From contig CAWKMC010000003.1 of NCBI GenBank assembly GCA_963850535.1, forward strand, positions 62,001 through 126,000: 64,000 bases of DNA. Direction: 5' to 3'. The DNA is from JAMXLO01 sp963850535 (GTDB lineage Bacteria; Pseudomonadota; Alphaproteobacteria; Acetobacterales; Acetobacteraceae). The translations under genes and the position numbers were made by a program. Positions 8,768 to 18,200 of the stretch are shown here, one piece after another. The notes below the pieces were generated by a model, which was not told the origin of the DNA, searched no databases, and saw nothing but the letters and a program-made list of their open reading frames with translations. Each line of letters opens with the position of its first letter. Position 1 is the first letter of the stretch.

Positions 8768-9460
8768 TTATGGTGCCGCGACGTACTGGTAGTAGACGCC
8801 GTTGGCACCATACGCGGGCCTATACCAGGTGCTGCCGCATTGATACTCCTGATAGGCCGCCTGGTAGAAGCAACCCGCTGGCAGCGCCGCGACATACGCG
8901 GGCGGTGGCGCATATGCGGCGGCCGTGGCAGCGGAGCCAGCGGCGGCGCCAACCGCCAGACCGGTCGCCGCACCCACGGCGGCCCCGGCCGCTGCGGCAC
9001 CCCAGCCGCTGTAGCCACAATTGTAGCAACCGGCACCGTAATAGTTCACCGTCGCGGGTTGATGGTAGTACGTTCCGTAAGCCGTCGTCGTGGTGTGGCC
9101 GTAATAGCCGGTGTGTTCGGCGCCATAGGGTCCCACTGCCGTGCCGTGATAGTATCCCCCGTAGTCGCTGGCGTGATAGGCGCCCTCCGGCGTCGCCGCG
9201 GTGCCATGCCAGGCGCCGCCGTAGTTGCTCTCGTGCGCAACGCCGCTCGAGGTGACCTGCGTGCTGTGATCCCAGCCGCCCCAATCGCTCGAGTGCGAGA
9301 CGCCGCCCGCCCCGACGCTGCTGGAATAATTCCAGCCACCGAAACTGCCGCCGCGCGAGAAGCCGCCGCCGGAATAGCCATGGAACCAAGCCTGTGCCGG
9401 CGCCAACGGCAAACCGGCGATCAGGACCGACGCTGCGACTGCCATGCAAACCTTGGGCAT
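8768..9460 (-). CDS. Secreted 20-residue-repeat Gly/Tyr/His-rich protein (copy 2)
   Basis: A 230-residue exported protein. The signal peptide ends near LAPAQA. It is followed by four tandem units of about 20 residues with the pattern S-x-aromatic-G-G-x-x-H...G-x-x-H, for example SDWGGWDHSTQV and SDYGGYYHGTAV. Next come CYNCG and a glycine-zipper-like Ala/Gly helix (AAGAAVGAATGLAVGAAAG). The C-terminal domain holds two further cysteines and ends with PAYGANGVYYQYVAAP. ATG 9460 follows AGGAG. It is the third gene of a DUF2092-led operon and a paralogue of its neighbour. Function unknown; envelope or matrix roles are only a guess. Confidence 0.8.
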   Translation of the reverse strand: MPKVCMAVAASVLIAGLPLAPAQAWFHGYSGGGFSRGGSFGGWNYSSSVGAGGVSHSSDWGGWDHSTQVTSSGVAHESNYGGAWHGTAATPEGAYHASDYGGYYHGTAVGPYGAEHTGYYGHTTTTAYGTYYHQPATVNYYGAGCYNCGYSGWGAAAAGAAVGAATGLAVGAAAGSAATAAAYAPPPAYVAALPAGCFYQAAYQEYQCGSTWYRPAYGANGVYYQYVAAP

Positions 9461-9510
9461 CTCAGCACTCCTTCTTGGGCTTTTTGCCGGCAGCCGTGGC
9501 CGCCCGACGG

Positions 9511-10155
9511 TCAGGGTGGGGGAACGGGCTGATAATATATTCCGTTTGCGCCATAAGCGGGAGACAACCAGGTTCCGCCGCCGCATTCATAGGCGTGCGG
9601 CAGCGGACGGTAGATGCAGCCGGCCGGGAGCGCCGCATAGTGCGCCGGTTGCGCAGCGGCGGCCGAGGCGGCGGCACCGGCCGCCACACCAACGGTCGCG
9701 CCAACCGCTGCACCAGCCGCGGCAGCACCCCAAGCGCTGCCACCACAATTATAGCAGCCGGCACTGCCGTAATAATTCACCGTCGCGGGCTGATGATAAT
9801 AGCTTCCGTTGGCCGTCGTGTGCACGGTGCCGGTCGCTCCAACGGCAGTGCCGTGATAGTAGCCGCCGTAGTCGCTACCATGATACGCGCCCTCCGGCGT
9901 CGCGGCCGTGCCGTGCCAGGCGCCGCCGGCATTGCTTTCGTGCGCAGCGCCACCGTAACCGACCTGCGTGCTATGGTCGTAGCCGCCGTAATCGCTGGAG
10001 TGCGACACCCCTTGCGAGGTCACGGTCGTGGAGTGCTCCCAGCCGCCTGCCGAGCCGGCGTGGGTGTAGCCACCACCGGAGTAGCCGTGGACCCAGGCCT
10101 GCGCCGATGCCAACGGCAATCCAGCCGCCAGAACTGCAACAGCGATCTTGCGCAT
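9511..10155 (-). CDS. Secreted 20-residue-repeat Gly/Tyr/His-rich protein (copy 1)
   Basis: A 214-residue paralogue of the next gene with the same layout: signal peptide (LPLASAQA), four 20-residue units such as SDYGGYDHSTQV and SNAGGAWHGTAAT, a CYNCG pair, an Ala/Gly zipper, and a C-terminal domain ending GANGIYYQPVPPP. Units align one-for-one between the copies, so the pair arose by gene duplication. Histidines recur at fixed positions in each unit, which could bind metal. It starts 13 bp after the DUF2092 gene, so the genes are probably cotranscribed. No biochemical role is recognised. Confidence 0.8.
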   Translation of the reverse strand: MRKIAVAVLAAGLPLASAQAWVHGYSGGGYTHAGSAGGWEHSTTVTSQGVSHSSDYGGYDHSTQVGYGGAAHESNAGGAWHGTAATPEGAYHGSDYGGYYHGTAVGATGTVHTTANGSYYHQPATVNYYGSAGCYNCGGSAWGAAAAGAAVGATVGVAAGAAASAAAAQPAHYAALPAGCIYRPLPHAYECGGGTWLSPAYGANGIYYQPVPPP

Positions 10156-10168
10156 TTGCGTCCTCCCC

Positions 10169-10981
10169 CTACGGTTTTGCCGGCGGCTTCTGCGCCGGGG
10201 GCGGTTCGCGCATGCCGGGCGGCTGGAATGCCATCGCCTTGCCCTTTGCAGCTTTCTCGGACTTGAAGGTCGCGGGATCGACCGAGTCGGTCAGCCGCCA
10301 ATCGGAATATTCGGTCTGATACAGCGCATGCGCGGGCTCATGCGGATACACCACGCGCACCATGCGCGGCAAGTGATCCTCGGTACCGATCCACAACTCG
10401 GCCTGCACATTGTCGCCGGCCACAGCGACCATGTCCGTGGTGGTGCCACCGACAACCTTCGACTGCCCGACATAGAATGCCGAGTTAATCCCGTGTTCTT
10501 CGAACACTGCGCACGGCTTCGACAGGATCACGTCGGCGAACGGGAAGTAGATGGCTGCCTTCTCCCATGCCGTATCGACCATCTGGTCGATCGTCGGCGG
10601 CGCATCGGCAATCGCGACGAGATCCTGCGACGGCACGTAGGCCATCATGGCCTTGCCGTCATAGTAGAACTCATCCGGGATGCCATCGCCGGGGGTGATC
10701 ACCCGCAGCTTGTCGGGGCGCTGCAATGTGACTTCATTCTTGGTGGCATAGAACAGCGGTTGTCCGTTCCGGGCCGCACGCTCATAGGTGCTGACCGCGG
10801 TGAAGGACATGGCCTTGGCCGCGGACAGTACGTCGCAGGACGCCTTGAGGATGTCGACCGCTTTCGGTTCGATTGGTGGCGCCTGCGGGGTCGCTGTCTG
10901 CGCCGACTGCGCCCTCGCCTGCGGTGCGAGGAACGCCGTGAGCAGCAGCAGCCATATCATGCGTCGTATGATGCGAACCAT
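10169..10981 (-). CDS. DUF2092 domain-containing periplasmic protein
   Basis: A 270-residue protein with a signal peptide (IWLLLLTAFLAPQARA). It then matches DUF2092: DILKASCDVLSAAKAMSF, LQRPDKLRV and PDEFYYDGKAMMAYVPSQ. The fold resembles LolA/LppX-type lipid carriers, judging by family knowledge, not by a search here. ATG 10981 is chosen because GGGAG lies upstream; MIWLLLL at 10960 is also possible. It leads an operon with the two repeat proteins, so the three may work on the same envelope component. Confidence 0.8.
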   Translation of the reverse strand: MVRIIRRMIWLLLLTAFLAPQARAQSAQTATPQAPPIEPKAVDILKASCDVLSAAKAMSFTAVSTYERAARNGQPLFYATKNEVTLQRPDKLRVITPGDGIPDEFYYDGKAMMAYVPSQDLVAIADAPPTIDQMVDTAWEKAAIYFPFADVILSKPCAVFEEHGINSAFYVGQSKVVGGTTTDMVAVAGDNVQAELWIGTEDHLPRMVRVVYPHEPAHALYQTEYSDWRLTDSVDPATFKSEKAAKGKAMAFQPPGMREPPPAQKPPAKP

Positions 10982-11166
10982 TGGACGAGATCTCCCTGCG
11001 CCGGGCAAGCAAAACCAGCATACGCGGCACCGCCAAGGCGGCGGCGATGCGAGCGCTATGCAATTTCGGCTAAACCATAGCAGGATTCGGATCATTGATC
11101 TAAATCAACCGGATTGCCAGGAATGCTGGCCCGTTGCCGGTAAACCATCGCGAGCGGATAGAGCCC

Positions 11167-11523
11167 ATGTCTATACAGTTGCGGCTTCGTATCAGCGCAT
11201 TGTTGTGCCTGGTGATCCTTGCCGACTGTTCGCAACCCGCACCAGCGAACCTTGCGGCATCGCTCGAGGGCATCCAGAAGTCGAGGTTCCTCAGCTGTTC
11301 GGGCCCTCCGCTGCTGGCGACATCAAACGCCGGCCAGGATCATATGTCGTTCGTGACCAACCTGAGACGGGGTGAAACGATCGGCGTCAGCAGCCCGACG
11401 GCATTTCCGGTCGCGTCCTGCTCGGTGGATGCGGTGTTCCAGAACGATCGGCTGATCAGCTCGACATTTTCCGGCGATATGTCGATGTGCAGCATGGTCT
11501 TCGGCCCATGCCTGCAGAAATAG
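11167..11523 (+). CDS. Small putative lipoprotein
   Basis: A 118-residue protein with an N-terminal hydrophobic segment and a lipobox-like LVILADC, so it is probably lipid-anchored. The mature part has further cysteines (LSCSGPP, ASCSV, MCS, GPCLQK). The segment QNDRLISSTFSG is consistent with a small beta-sandwich. The frame opens at 11134, but the hydrophobic segment starts directly after ATG 11167. No family is recognised; it stands alone between two operons. Confidence 0.6.
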   Translation: MSIQLRLRISALLCLVILADCSQPAPANLAASLEGIQKSRFLSCSGPPLLATSNAGQDHMSFVTNLRRGETIGVSSPTAFPVASCSVDAVFQNDRLISSTFSGDMSMCSMVFGPCLQK

Positions 11524-11626
11524 TTCCGTGTTGACCGCTGCTGGTCATTTTGCGGCTTGTCCACCCATAATGCGGCCGCCAACCGCGTAAGCGGTCATTC
11601 AGCCTGCCTGTGAGGAAACGCACTTG

Positions 11627-12628
11627 ATGACAACGACGCGACGTAGATTGCTGCTCGGCGCCTTGGCTGCGCCTCTGGTGGCGCGCTATGCGCGCGCCGC
11701 AGAATACTCCTGGAAGTTCGCGCACACCGCGCCGCTCACCTTCCCGTTCCACATCCGCCTGGCCGAAGCAGCCGCACAGATCGGCAAGGAGTCGAACGGG
11801 CGTATGGAGCTGCAGATCTTCCCCGATGCCCAACTCGGCGGCGACAACGACCTGCTGTCACAGGCGCGCCAAGGCGCCATCGAGTTCTGCCAGCCGACCG
11901 GACAGATCCTCGCGTCGATCCTGCCGGTGACGGCGATCAGCGCGTTGGGCTTCGCCTGGTCTGACTATTCCAAGGTGTGGCCGGCGATGGACGGCGAACT
12001 CGGCGCGTATATCCGCGGGCAGATCGCGGCCAAGTCCGGGCTGGTGGCGATGGACCAGATGTGGGACCTGGGTTTTCGCCAGATCACCACCAGCACCAAA
12101 CCGATCAAAACCGCATCCGACCTGGTCGGCCTGAAGATCCGTGTGCCGGTCGCGCCCAGCCTGGTGACGCTGTTCCAAACTCTGAAGGCAGCACCACTGT
12201 CGATGCAGTTCACCGAGGTCTACTCGGCGCTGCAGACCCATATCGCCGACGCGCAGGAGAACCCGCTGACGCTGATCAAGGTGACCAAGCTGTACGAGGT
12301 GCAAAAATACTGCTCGCTCACCAACCACGTATGGGATGGGCATTGGGCGTGCTGCAACGCTGCGTCGTGGAAGGGACTGCCCGAGGATCTGAAGGCGATC
12401 GTGGCGCGCAGCCTGAACGAGGCGGCAAAGCGCGAGCGCGAGGACATCGCCGCCAACGACAAGGTGGTGCAGGCCGACCTGGAGAAGGCCGGCCTGGTGT
12501 TCAATGCCGCGGAGACCCAAAGCTTCCGCGATGGCCTGAAGCAAGGCGGTTTTTACAAATACTGGCGTGACAAGCTGGGCGACCAGCCGTGGGAGATACT
12601 GGAGAAATACGCCGGCAAGCTGGGCTGA
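11627..12628 (+). CDS. TRAP transporter substrate-binding protein, DctP family
   Basis: A 333-residue periplasmic binding protein. A twin-arginine-like leader (TTTRRRLLLGALAAPLVA) precedes the mature start. DctP signatures are visible: FAHTAPLTFPFHIRLAEAA, NGRMELQIFPDAQLGG, the ligand-arginine region LKIRVPVAP, and FTEVYSALQTHIADAQENP. ATG 11627 has GAGGAAA upstream; a TTG one codon earlier is unlikely. No DctQ or DctM membrane subunit is nearby, so it must pair with a transporter encoded elsewhere. Substrates of this family are usually organic acids. Confidence 0.9.
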   Translation: MTTTRRRLLLGALAAPLVARYARAAEYSWKFAHTAPLTFPFHIRLAEAAAQIGKESNGRMELQIFPDAQLGGDNDLLSQARQGAIEFCQPTGQILASILPVTAISALGFAWSDYSKVWPAMDGELGAYIRGQIAAKSGLVAMDQMWDLGFRQITTSTKPIKTASDLVGLKIRVPVAPSLVTLFQTLKAAPLSMQFTEVYSALQTHIADAQENPLTLIKVTKLYEVQKYCSLTNHVWDGHWACCNAASWKGLPEDLKAIVARSLNEAAKREREDIAANDKVVQADLEKAGLVFNAAETQSFRDGLKQGGFYKYWRDKLGDQPWEILEKYAGKLG

Positions 12629-12706
12629 ATACCGAAGCGGCGTACGCGCAGGCGACCACGCGCACGCCGAACCCGAGCCTTAAGATGTCCGAAGCTGAAG
12701 GTCTGA

Positions 12707-13135
12707 TCAGAACACGACGTTGGAGGCGGTGCCGTGCAACGGGGTCACCTGGTAGAAATCCCGCTGCCCGTGATTGAGCGCCGGGATGATCGAGAACGCA
12801 TGATGCGTGGTGACACCATCCGTTCTGACGGTAACACTGCTGAACGCCGGCAAGTTCACGCGCGGGACGAGAAGGCTGAACGAGGTCGAACCGGCATCGA
12901 TGGTGCGCACGATGGTGACGCTGACGACTGTTCCGAGGTCACATTCCACCCTGCGGATTTCGTCGCCGGAAAAGCTGAGCGACCGAACCGGGTCCTGATA
13001 CGAGAAATGCGGTTTTCCGTCGATACCACTCGTGCTGTAGCTGACATGCAGTCCGCCTCCCGAGAGGCTGAACATGTTGGCTAAGACGAAGACGGGTATC
13101 TGCTGCGTTACGGGTTCTGCTAGCGTGGTGGACAT
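12707..13135 (-). CDS. Hypothetical protein
   Basis: A 142-residue protein with no signal peptide and a beta-rich composition (LHVSYSTSG, SVTIVRTID, FSLLVPRVNL), compatible with a single beta-sandwich. ATG 13135 sits eight bases after AGGGAG; the GTG at 13144 overlaps that site and is less likely. It converges on the TRAP binding protein and is divergent from the MBL gene. No family recognised. Confidence 0.6.
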   Translation of the reverse strand: MSTTLAEPVTQQIPVFVLANMFSLSGGGLHVSYSTSGIDGKPHFSYQDPVRSLSFSGDEIRRVECDLGTVVSVTIVRTIDAGSTSFSLLVPRVNLPAFSSVTVRTDGVTTHHAFSIIPALNHGQRDFYQVTPLHGTASNVVF

Positions 13136-13292
13136 GGTCTTCACTCCCTGTAAGTTGCCATGGGCGTCTTAACGGCACGGCAGACTTTCAGGTGCGACCC
13201 AGTTCACACCCTTACATCGCGATTGCTCCCTGGCGCGATCGTGAAGGATGCGCGAACCTGGAATTCAAGCAGACGGACCAAGAGGGAACAGG

Positions 13293-14030
13293 ATGGACAC
13301 TAGAATCGACGAGATTGCTGATCGCATCTACCGTATTTCGCTATATAACCCCATGGTCGCGCCGCCGGCAGGTCTGACCTACAATGTGTTCCTAATTGCG
13401 GACGACGAGCCGCTGCTGTTTCATACTGGGCGACGGTCTACATTCTCGGACGTTGCCGCGGCAATCGCCCGCGTAATGCCGCTGGACCGGCTGCGCTGGA
13501 TCACCTTCGGCCACTATGAGTCAGACGAATGCGGCGCAATGAACGAATTTCTGGCTGCGGCACCGCAGGCGCAGATCGCACATGGCAACACTGCGTGCCG
13601 GGTGTCGCTCAATGATGTGGCGGCTCGCCAGCCGCGCGCGCTGGCTGACGGCGAGGCGATCGAACTTGGTGATGGCAGGCGCGTGCGCTACCTCGACACA
13701 CCGCACATTCCGCACGGCTGGGAGGCGGGTGTGCTGTACGATGAACCGTCGAGCACGCTGTTGTGCGGCGACCTGTTTACCCAGACTGGGGAAGCACCGC
13801 CGACGACCAGCGGGGACATCGTCGGTCCTGCGATTTCCGCCGAGGACTTGTTCCGGTTCTCCAGCCTGCATCCGAGCACGGGACGCACAATTCGACAGCT
13901 CGCGACACTGGCACCGCGCATGCTTGCACTGATGCATGGACCCGCGTTTGCCGGCGATTGCACAGCGGCATTGCACGCACTGGCCACCGACTACGACCGA
14001 CGCATTCGTTCGCTGCTGGACAGTGCTTGA
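13293..14030 (+). CDS. MBL-fold protein of the oxygen-binding diiron (ODP) type
   Basis: A 245-residue metallo-beta-lactamase-fold protein. The flavodiiron-type ligand string H-x-E-x-D occurs at His74-Tyr-Glu76-Ser-Asp78. Other ligand regions follow: TPHIPHGWEAG, LLCGDLFTQTG and LMHGPAFAGD. In flavodiiron enzymes a His follows the Asp; here it is Glu79. There is no flavodoxin domain, so this is a stand-alone diiron-type module, possibly an oxygen sensor or reductase. ATG 13293 has GAGGG upstream. It is followed 65 bp later by a serine hydrolase on the same strand. Confidence 0.75.
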   Translation: MDTRIDEIADRIYRISLYNPMVAPPAGLTYNVFLIADDEPLLFHTGRRSTFSDVAAAIARVMPLDRLRWITFGHYESDECGAMNEFLAAAPQAQIAHGNTACRVSLNDVAARQPRALADGEAIELGDGRRVRYLDTPHIPHGWEAGVLYDEPSSTLLCGDLFTQTGEAPPTTSGDIVGPAISAEDLFRFSSLHPSTGRTIRQLATLAPRMLALMHGPAFAGDCTAALHALATDYDRRIRSLLDSA

Positions 14031-14094
14031 TCCCTGCGGCAGCAGCGCGATGATTTGCTGAAAGCGTCAACAGCACGCAAATGGGAGGATCCGC

Positions 14095-15252
14095 ATGGCC
14101 AACACCGAAGCGATTGCCGATATACTCCGGCGGGCAACTGACGCGGGCGATGTACCTGGCGTCGTGGCCGCAGCGGCCACGGCGGAGGGACCGATCTTCG
14201 CCGCCGGTTTCGGTGTGCGCGATACCGGGTCCGGAACCGCGATGACCGCCGATACCGTGGTTTGGATCGCCTCGATGACCAAGGCGGTGACTGGTGCCTG
14301 CGCCATGCAGTTGGTCGAGCAGGGCCGGCTTTCGCTCGATGCGCCGATCGCGACCGTGCTGCCGGAGCTGGACAAGGTACAGGTGCTCGAAGGCTTCGCA
14401 CCGGACGGCACACCCAGGATGCGACCGGCAAGGCGGCCGATCACGCTCCGCCACCTGCTGACACACACTGCAGGATTCGTCTATGAGATCTGGAACCCGG
14501 AGATGGGACGCTACCTGGAGACGACCGGCACGCCAGGTATCATCTCGTGCCAGAACGCCGCTCTGTCGATCCCGTTGTTGTTCGATCCCGGTGAGCGGTG
14601 GGACTATGGGATCGGCATCGATTGGGCAGGCAAGGCGGTCGAGGCGGTCAGCGGCCAGAAGCTCAGCGATTACATGCAGCAGAATCTTCTGCAGCCCCTC
14701 GGCATGCAGGACACCGGGTTCAAACTCGGCCCGGCGCAACGACAACGGCTGGCCAAGGTGCATAACCGAACTCCCGCAGGCTTCGTCGCCACCGACCTCG
14801 AGTTGCCGCAGGAGCCGGAATTCGAAATGGGCGGCGGCGGGCTGTATTCGACCGTGGGTGACTACCTCCGTTTCACACGGATGATCATAAACAATGGGAT
14901 GTTGGACGGCACGCGCGTGCTGGCACCCGGGACCGTCGCGACGATGACCGCCAATGCGATGGGCAATGTGACGTGCCGCGCGCTGAAGACGTGCGCACCG
15001 GCGTTGTCGAACGATGTCGATTTCATCGACGGCATGCAGTGGGGGTTGAGCTTCCTGATCAATCCGCAGCCGCTGCCGACTGGGCGTTCGGCTGGATCGC
15101 TGGCCTGGGCGGGTCTCGCGAACTCCTATTTCTGGATCGACCCGGCGAAGCAGGTCACCGGCGTCTACGCCACGCAGGTGCTGCCGTTCTTCGATGCGAA
15201 GACGGTCCAGCTGTTCCAAGACTTCGAGACCGCCGTCTATCGCCTGCAGTGA
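14095..15252 (+). CDS. Serine hydrolase, class C beta-lactamase-like
   Basis: A 385-residue member of the beta-lactamase/transpeptidase-like family (EstB, PBP4-like). The catalytic SxxK is Ser60-Met-Thr-Lys63. Tyr171 in ERWDYGIGIDW fits the second-motif tyrosine. No signal peptide is apparent, which favours a cytoplasmic esterase over a true beta-lactamase. GGGAGG lies immediately upstream of the ATG. Its 3' end nearly touches the convergent histidine kinase gene (21-bp gap). Confidence 0.85.
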   Translation: MANTEAIADILRRATDAGDVPGVVAAAATAEGPIFAAGFGVRDTGSGTAMTADTVVWIASMTKAVTGACAMQLVEQGRLSLDAPIATVLPELDKVQVLEGFAPDGTPRMRPARRPITLRHLLTHTAGFVYEIWNPEMGRYLETTGTPGIISCQNAALSIPLLFDPGERWDYGIGIDWAGKAVEAVSGQKLSDYMQQNLLQPLGMQDTGFKLGPAQRQRLAKVHNRTPAGFVATDLELPQEPEFEMGGGGLYSTVGDYLRFTRMIINNGMLDGTRVLAPGTVATMTANAMGNVTCRALKTCAPALSNDVDFIDGMQWGLSFLINPQPLPTGRSAGSLAWAGLANSYFWIDPAKQVTGVYATQVLPFFDAKTVQLFQDFETAVYRLQ

Positions 15253-15273
15253 AAAGGATCTGCGGGAGCAGGT

Positions 15274-18200
15274 TCATGCGTTACGCGGCAGCCGGATGGT
15301 GAATTCGCTGTATTCGCCCGCTTTGCTGTCCACGCTAATGGTGCCGCCGTGTTGTTGCGTGATGATGTCGTAACTCATCGACAGGCCGAGACCGGTGCCC
15401 TCCCCCGGCGGCTTGGTGGTGAAGAACGGCTGGAACAGCCGGTCCTTGATTTCGGCAGGAATGCCGATGCCGTTGTCGCGCACCAGTATCTCCACCGCAC
15501 CGTCCAGTTGACGTGTCGAGACCTTCAGAGAAGGTTGGAAGCCGGACGTCGTCTTCGCGCGTTGACGCTCGCGCGCCGCGTAGAAGCCATTGCTGAACAG
15601 GTTCAGCAACACGCGTGTCACGTCCTGCGGTACCAGCGTGATCGGCGCAATTCCTTCGCCTAGTTGACGCTGCAGTGAGATGTTGAACGTCTGGTCCTGT
15701 GCACGCGCACCGTGATACGCAAGGTTCAACGCCTCCTCGATCAGGGCATTAAGATCAACCGACCGCCGCTCGCCGGAGCTTCCGCGCGAGTGCTCCAGCA
15801 TGCTCCGCACGATGCCGTCGGCGCGCCTGCCGTGTTCGTTGATCTTGACGAGATTACTGGCGAGCGTACTCGTCAGGTCATCGACCTCGGCACGACGAGC
15901 GTCGTCGAGCAACCCAAGGCCAGGCGCCGCCGTCTGCTTCAGTTCATCTAGGAGATCAACCGACAGACTCGCAAAATTGTTGACGAAGTTCAGCGGGTTC
16001 TTGATCTCGTGCGCAATGCCAGCGGTGAGCTGACCCAGCGAGGCCATTTTCTCCGCCTGGATCAGGCTGGCCTGCGCGGTCTTCAGATCACGATACGCCG
16101 CCTCCGCCGCATCGCGGGCGGCACGGATTTCTTCTTCGCTGCGCTTGCGCTCGGTGATGTCGGAGAAGATCAGCACGAATCCGCCGTCCGGGACCGGGTT
16201 GCGACGGATTTCGATCACCCTGCCATCAGGCAGCGTCCGCTCGTAGCCGTAGGATTGGCCGGTACTGGCGACTAGGGCGTGAATTTGCTCCGCCGTATCG
16301 ACATTCGCGCCGAAGTATCCCTGGTCGGCGAGAAAGCGGAGGTGTTCTTCATACGTACAACGCTGCTTGAGAAGATCGTCGGGTAGGCCGAAGATCTTCT
16401 GGAACTTGCTGTTCCACGCCACCAGGTGCTGGGTTTCGTCGAACATCGCCACGCCATCGCCCATGTTTTCGAAGGTGATGCGCAGTTCCTCCTGGCGCTG
16501 TCGAAGCTCATTGAGCAGCCGCGCGTTCTCCATTGCGATCACGGCCTGCGCCGCGAAATTTTCCAGCAACGCAATCTGCTTGTCCAAAAAGGGGCGAACT
16601 TCTTGGCGATAGATAGCAACAGTGCCGATCACGCTTTCATCTTTTATAAGCGGCACGTAGAGGACTGTACGTGCACCTCCAAGGTCGACAATAGCTCGAT
16701 CACTGGCACTGCCGTGCTGATAAGATTGATCCAACGCTAAATCGAGAAATTGACTGGGCAGCTTTGTTTTTAGCATGCGGGCATGCCGACTACCCGGTGC
16801 CACTTTAGCCGGAGTTCTGGCTCTGAACTCTGCGTAAGCGGTGGGTACGCCTCGCATGGCTACCGCATGAAAGAACTCGCCGTTAAATGTGAATAGGATG
16901 CCAAATGCAGCTCCGCACAGCCGCATCGCTTTTTCCAACAGCGCGTCGAAAACAGGTGCTAGGTTACCGGGCGAAGCGTTGATGACCTGCAACACTTCCG
17001 CGGTTGCGGTCTGCCGCTCCAATGCCTCGCGCTGCTCAGCCAACAGCCGCGCGTTCTCCATCGCAACTACGGCCTGCGCGGCAAAGTTTTGCAGTAGCGA
17101 GATTTCCTTTTCGGTGAACTTGCGCACCTCGCGGCGCGCCGACGCAATCATCCCAAGGAGTGTCTTCTCGCGACGCAATGGCACGAACAGTACCGTGCGC
17201 ACTCCGTCGATCGCTGCGGCAGCTTGAAATGTGGCGAGATCGACCTGGGTTGCGTCAGCGATCTCGATGTAAGCTTCACCATGCAACAGCGCCTGGGCGG
17301 CCGGCGACGCGTCAGCCCGGTAGCCTTGCCGCAACAGCTCGGCGAACTCATCCGATGCCCCGTGTACTGCAGCCGCGTAGAAGCGCTCGCCATCGTAGAG
17401 CTCTAGAGCGGCGTGGTCCACGCCGCAAACGGCTCGCGCCTTATCCAGGAGCTTATCGAAAACCGGAGCGAGCGTGCCGGGTAACTCATTGATCACCCGT
17501 AGCACCTCAGTGGTTGCAATTTGCTGCTCCAGAGCCTCGCGCTGCTCATTGATTAGCCGCGCGTTCTCCATCGCGATCACCGCTTGGGCGGCGAAGTTTT
17601 CCAACAAAGCGGTCTCTTTGCCAGAAAACGCCCGCACCTCTTGGCGATATATCGAGATGTAACCCAGAAGGGCGCCATCCTTTAGTAATGGCACGCCCAG
17701 GATGGTACGCGCGCCGCCGAGTTCGACTAGGGCACGAATACCATCGTTCCCGGATTGATAGGCCTCCTCAGATGCCATATCCAGTATATGAACGGTACGC
17801 TTGGTCTGTAGAATTCGTGTCGCTGGGCCGCCAGACTGTCCGGAAGGCGGCGTTTTCTCTCTTACTGCCGAATAAGCGGTGGGCACACCAAGCTGGGCTG
17901 CGGAATGGAAGCGCGTACCGTCATAGGTGTAGAGTGAGCCGAACGCAGCGCCACACAAGCGCATCGCTTTTTCTAGCAGTGCATTGAACACCGGCCTGAG
18001 CTCACCAGGCGATGCGTTGATCACCTGCAGCACTTCGGCGGTCGCAGTCTGTTGTTCCAGCGCCTCGCGCTGCTCAGTCAGCAGCCGCGTATTCTCGATC
18101 GCGATCACCGCTTGATCGGCGAAGGTACTAACGAGGTCGATCTGGCGCTCGGTGAAGGGCTCGACCCGTTGACGCGCGAGCATGATTAGGCCGATCGCTT

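Noticed and set aside
8009..9532. 507-codon open frame on the plus strand
   Set aside because: Crosses pqiB and the repeat protein on the opposite strand; both of those have clear signal or domain structure.
8768..10155. Possible CRISPR or DNA satellite from the periodic sequence
   Set aside because: The periodicity is at codon level (20-residue protein repeat) with diverged DNA and no constant direct repeat with unique spacers.
13777..15219. 480-codon open frame on the minus strand
   Set aside because: Antisense to the MBL and serine hydrolase genes, both of which show catalytic motifs.
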